A DNA stretch of 64,000 bases from Stratiolaelaps scimitus (Eukaryota; Arthropoda; Arachnida; Mesostigmata; Laelapidae): NCBI GenBank assembly GCA_019614645.1, contig JABWDB010000001.1, positions 18,455,501 through 18,519,500 of the forward strand, read 5' to 3'. The translations under genes were made by a program, and so were the position numbers. Positions 60,953-64,000 of the stretch are shown piece by piece. Below the pieces are notes generated by a model, which had not been told where the DNA came from, ran no database searches, and saw only the letters and a program-made list of their open reading frames with translations. The first letter of the stretch is position 1. Each line of letters starts with the position of its first letter.

Positions 60953-61173
60953 ATGAAACGGGTCGGTATTGATTCTGCCTACACAGCATTCACCGTACAG
61001 AATCCAGATGGACAACACATGTCCTTACTTTCGACAAACTTGGTTTTCGCTTTCAAGCGTTTTGTTGTATTTATCCTCTGCTCTATTCAAAACAGTAGCG
61101 ACAAAGCACAACAAGTTGCAGCTGGCGGATTGACCATGACGCCGATGATTGCTTCTCACGTGTTTGCTTGCAG

Positions 61174-61269
61174 GTTCGCGCCGGCATTATCCGGGCAACG
61201 GCAGAGCCGGATGCATCAATTTTGGTCCCCGTTCAGTTCACGGGGCACGGGCGGTACAGAATGGCAGCA
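61174..61269 (+). CDS. candidate internal exon, 32 codons, unknown product
   Basis: The acceptor CTCACGTGTTTGCTTGCAG ends at 61173 and a strong donor GTGAGT starts at 61270, enclosing exactly 96 bases. The phase-0 translation (VRAGIIRATAEPDASILVPV then QFTGHGRYRMAA) reads as real protein, with a strand-turn-strand pattern. The V-P-V-x-hydrophobic-x-G spacing faintly recalls CABIT domains, but that is not enough for assignment. A competing reading is an unspliced ATG-started frame at 60953-61273 (106 residues) in another phase; it ends right at the donor and has a less protein-like second half. Confidence 0.38.
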
Positions 61270-61658
61270 GTGAGTAGCAGCATCGCAGTGTCACTCGTTG
61301 TACTAATACATATTGTTCGTCTCCTGCCGCTGCTGCAGCAGCCAATGGATCAGTTAGCAAACTGATCTTAAATGACTTCTCGTCTGTTGATGGTTAACGT
61401 TAACTTACACCAGGTGGCGGCTATGTGGATACGATCGGCACGACGGTCTGGCGCTGGCCACGACAGTCGCAGCGACATCGACCCAACCACACAACTAACT
61501 ATCTATCGATGTACATATCTACGGATGCTCTTTGACTTCCCGATGCCGACGTTGTCGTTCCCGCTATCATCACTTGCATTCATTTATTCAGTCAGTCAGT
61601 CGGTCGGCACCGGGCTTCGTGCGCAATGCGTGATGCTGCCCGTCGATATTTCCATTAG

Positions 61659-61885
61659 GCGAAGCTGACGGAAAATCGTCCCAGCGAGCTCATACCCCAG
61701 CATTGGCTCCGTTGAAGCGACTGGCGGGCTTCGTCTACGCCAAAACAGGCTGTAGCCTGTGCGAGACAGCCTGTCAACCCGAGAAGAGCAACGCCAGTAG
61801 CATCAGCATTGTTAGCACAACCGACGGCGTCGTCATGCCTGTGCCGCGCAGAGCTCTGCCATTGTTACAATGTTATAAACAATAA
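61659..61885 (+). CDS. candidate exon with cysteine cluster, unknown product
   Basis: Acceptor-like GATATTTCCATTAG ends at 61658. One frame then stays open for about 75 codons to TAA at 61883-61885, including a KTGCSLCETACQPEK motif with CxxC spacing. The phase does not match that of the 61174-61269 exon directly, so another exon would be needed between, or the frame is unrelated. The DNA is GC-richer than its surroundings. Confidence 0.2.
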
Positions 61886-61955
61886 TCGACCCCTGCCGGT
61901 CGAGAGTACCAAGAACCAGCGTCTCTCAGCATTCAGCATCGGGCGGAGAGACGCA

Positions 61956-62114
61956 ATGAGCAGCGATGGAGCGCGAACAGCCGTCCGCAATCGCCACGAG
62001 AGTTCAGTATCTCTTCAACAACAACAACAACAGCAACGACGACGATTGCTGCTGCTGCTGCTGGCTACCACTACAACTACGACTGCTACTGCTGGGCCCG
62101 TGCAGGAACAATAA
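61956..62114 (+). CDS. ATG-started ORF with poly-Q and poly-L, unknown
   Basis: MSSDGARTAVRNRHESSVS is followed by a glutamine run, RRR, six leucines and a threonine run, ending in TAA after 52 residues. The Gln and Leu runs come from CAA and CTG repeats. The RRR-LLLLLL arrangement mimics a signal anchor, but the repeats make it weak evidence. Confidence 0.15.
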   Translation: MSSDGARTAVRNRHESSVSLQQQQQQQRRRLLLLLLATTTTTTATAGPVQEQ

Positions 62115-62635
62115 TACAATACGATACACAGCTAGCACATGAACACACACACCACTGTGTCAACCAGCGAATCACTCGGTTTGCTGGTGCAGCAGTGGCA
62201 GTATAGGACGATCGCTGGTGGGGCGACACAGCAGCCAAGCGGAACATCGAGAAATCACAAGTAGCAACTACAGCTAATCACCACTGCTTGCGTTTGTGGT
62301 GTCCACTCCAGGGGCGGATGGGTGATGCGTGTGAGAAATATATTGATTGTGCGAATTATAGCGCAATTGACTGGCAAACCCGGCTGACTCGATAATAGAG
62401 CAACAAGGGCGAGTGGCAGCAACGGATGAATTACTCTCAGATACAGACGGCTAGACCTGTCATATATCTATGTATGTATTGTGCAGCAATCGGGTAAGCT
62501 GTGAGGTCGTTACGCTTGGTGGGAATATTGGAAATTTTCAGTAACTATATTGTGAAAGATATTGACTCGGAAGGGCTGGAGTTGAACCTCTTAATATCGT
62601 AAAAGAGACGGCCATTATTAATTTCAATGTGTGTA

Positions 62636-62672
<37 letters not shown>

Positions 62673-63671
62673 TGACGAATCCTGACGATGACAATAGCAC
62701 TAAAAACAGTTCGATTTGTGCTGCTTAAAGGTAGGGGTCACTATTTTCACGTTTTACTGGATGGATTACTCGAACCGTTGCAGAATAGTTGACGAAGCTC
62801 GGCAAAATGCAGTTGCCAAGAGGAGAGTGGAGGTCCGCGATTTCGGTGAATCTCTCAGCAATGCCACTATTGATCTGTGACGATAACAGCAAAATAGTAG
62901 TTTTTACAACGGTATAGATAATTATGATTATAATGGTACCCGCTGGCTGCCGTTGGCGTCCGCTGATTATGGTACTGATCGTTGCTGATTGAGGTAGTAG
63001 TTGATATCGCTACGAAAACGCATCAGAAGGTGAAACCTACGTACCTAAGTGTTGGCCAAGCCCGCTGAAGCAGACATACCGAACTGGCATGCAGATATAT
63101 TCGCCTTTATATTACATAATATTATTATTACTACTTATGTGAGGTCATTTTGCTGAGAATCTAGTATCACAATATATATTGAATATATATCATATACTAT
63201 GGTCATCGCTATAGAGCAATTAAATAGGTTAACAGGCTATAAGACTATGGCCACTGCATGGCGTGGTGTAGCGATAGCAGCTGCAGCAGCGGCAGTTTCA
63301 ATCCAACGCAGTGAAGTTGTGGGAACGCATATCGACTCTGAAATTCGATTGCTCATCAGCTGCATCGGTTACCGATGTAAAGCAGTGTAGTCGGTTGTAA
63401 CGTCCATTGAATTTGGCGCCAACATAGCGCGCGTGTCATCCTCCAACGGACCAGCAGGTTACGCGGTTTAGTAGCTTAAATGGACAATGAACAACAGTTC
63501 TCGCAAATGGCAGGGGACACACTCTAACGAGCTCGACTAATGGACAACATTGAGCCGGGCGAATATGGCTAAACGCAAGTCCATTTAGCCCTCTATTGAA
63601 ATGATCCCAATACGAACATGGATCTTGCCAACTCAAAGTGTTTGTCAAAACGTTCCAAATAAAAAAACTGA
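62115..63671. other. noncoding stretch
   Basis: (TA)n at 62639-62669 and GCAGCAGC near 63281-63292. A minus-strand 80-codon frame (63436-63678) is unsupported. Confidence 0.35.
62639..62669. repeat. (TA)n microsatellite
   Basis: A pure TA run. Confidence 0.95.
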
Positions 63672-63869
63672 ACCCCAAATCGACCGGAAAACACTGACGA
63701 TTTGGAGATATTCAATTTGTTTCTTAGTAGACAGATAATGGAATGTTGTCTTGCGAATGATCTAAAATGGATTTATAATTTAGCTGATTTAAAAGATTTT
63801 GCCCTTGAACTCGAGCTCTTACGCAAGGATAAACTTATCTGTAGAAGCGGGTCTCGAGCGTTGGAATAG
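63672..63869 (+). CDS. open frame, leucine/acidic helical peptide, unknown
   Basis: After TGA at 63669-63671 a 65-residue frame runs to TAG at 63867-63869; the first ATG is at 63739 (43 residues from there). Part of it reads WIYNLADLKDFALELELLRK, a strongly amphipathic, protein-like helix in otherwise AT-rich DNA. It could be an exon cut by missing splice sites or a fragment of a mobile-element protein. No family recognised. Confidence 0.25.
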   Translation, partial: TPNRPENTDDLEIFNLFLSRQIMECCLANDLKWIYNLADLKDFALELELLRKDKLICRSGSRALE

Positions 63870-64000
63870 GTGGTAAGCGTTAGCGCCGATCTTTATTTCG
63901 CTTTCTGGCAAATAGAAGTCAATATACTTATAACATGATTGGCTACCTTGCTTTAGCTGGTGTATACATTGTTAGCAACAAGTCGCTAACCTCCACATCT

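Overview
This is eukaryotic DNA, most likely from an invertebrate animal and plausibly a mite or another arthropod. That is an inference from style, not a species match. The supporting signs are an animal-type BTB-BACK gene, very dense (AT)n, (GA)n/(CT)n and trinucleotide microsatellites, a family of tRNA-derived SINE-like copies, a decayed Ty3/Gypsy-type polymerase fragment, and AT-rich intron-like DNA with splice-like signals. There are no operons, Shine-Dalgarno sites, CRISPR arrays or phage modules.

Only one gene is certain: an intronless BTB-BACK protein on the minus strand (6092-7534, 480 codons plus stop). To its right, in its upstream direction, is a GC- and repeat-rich block (7535-9200) that looks like 5' UTR/promoter and also carries consensus splice donors on the plus strand, so the block may be divergently transcribed. 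To its left, a SINE head lies about 140 bases beyond the stop codon in the same orientation.

The rest is mostly AT-rich noncoding DNA broken by GC-richer islands (about 18.5-19, 25.5-26.0, 31.2-31.8, 35.3-36.5, 41.0-42.3, 43.6-44.6, 45.7-47.8, 48.9-50.8 and 57.7-62.1 kb). These islands hold short open frames, some flanked by plausible splice sites. The best lie on the plus strand at 57.9-62.1 kb, including a 96-base internal exon candidate (61174-61269) and a terminal exon candidate with a poly(A) signal (60201-60400). None can be assigned a function, and in 64 kb many frames of this length arise by chance, so their confidences are low.

Repeats are the most informative content outside the BTB gene. 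SINE-like copies or fragments lie near 5.9, 12.5, 13.4, 30.2, 34.6, 45.7 and 48.1 kb and share a tail close to CCTTTAATAAACCAATA. A Gypsy reverse transcriptase/RNase H relic lies at 36.7 kb. Several long hairpins are present, some centred on (AT)n tracts, and one at 38.6 kb is built from three copies of a short unit. No complete novel multi-gene system is visible.
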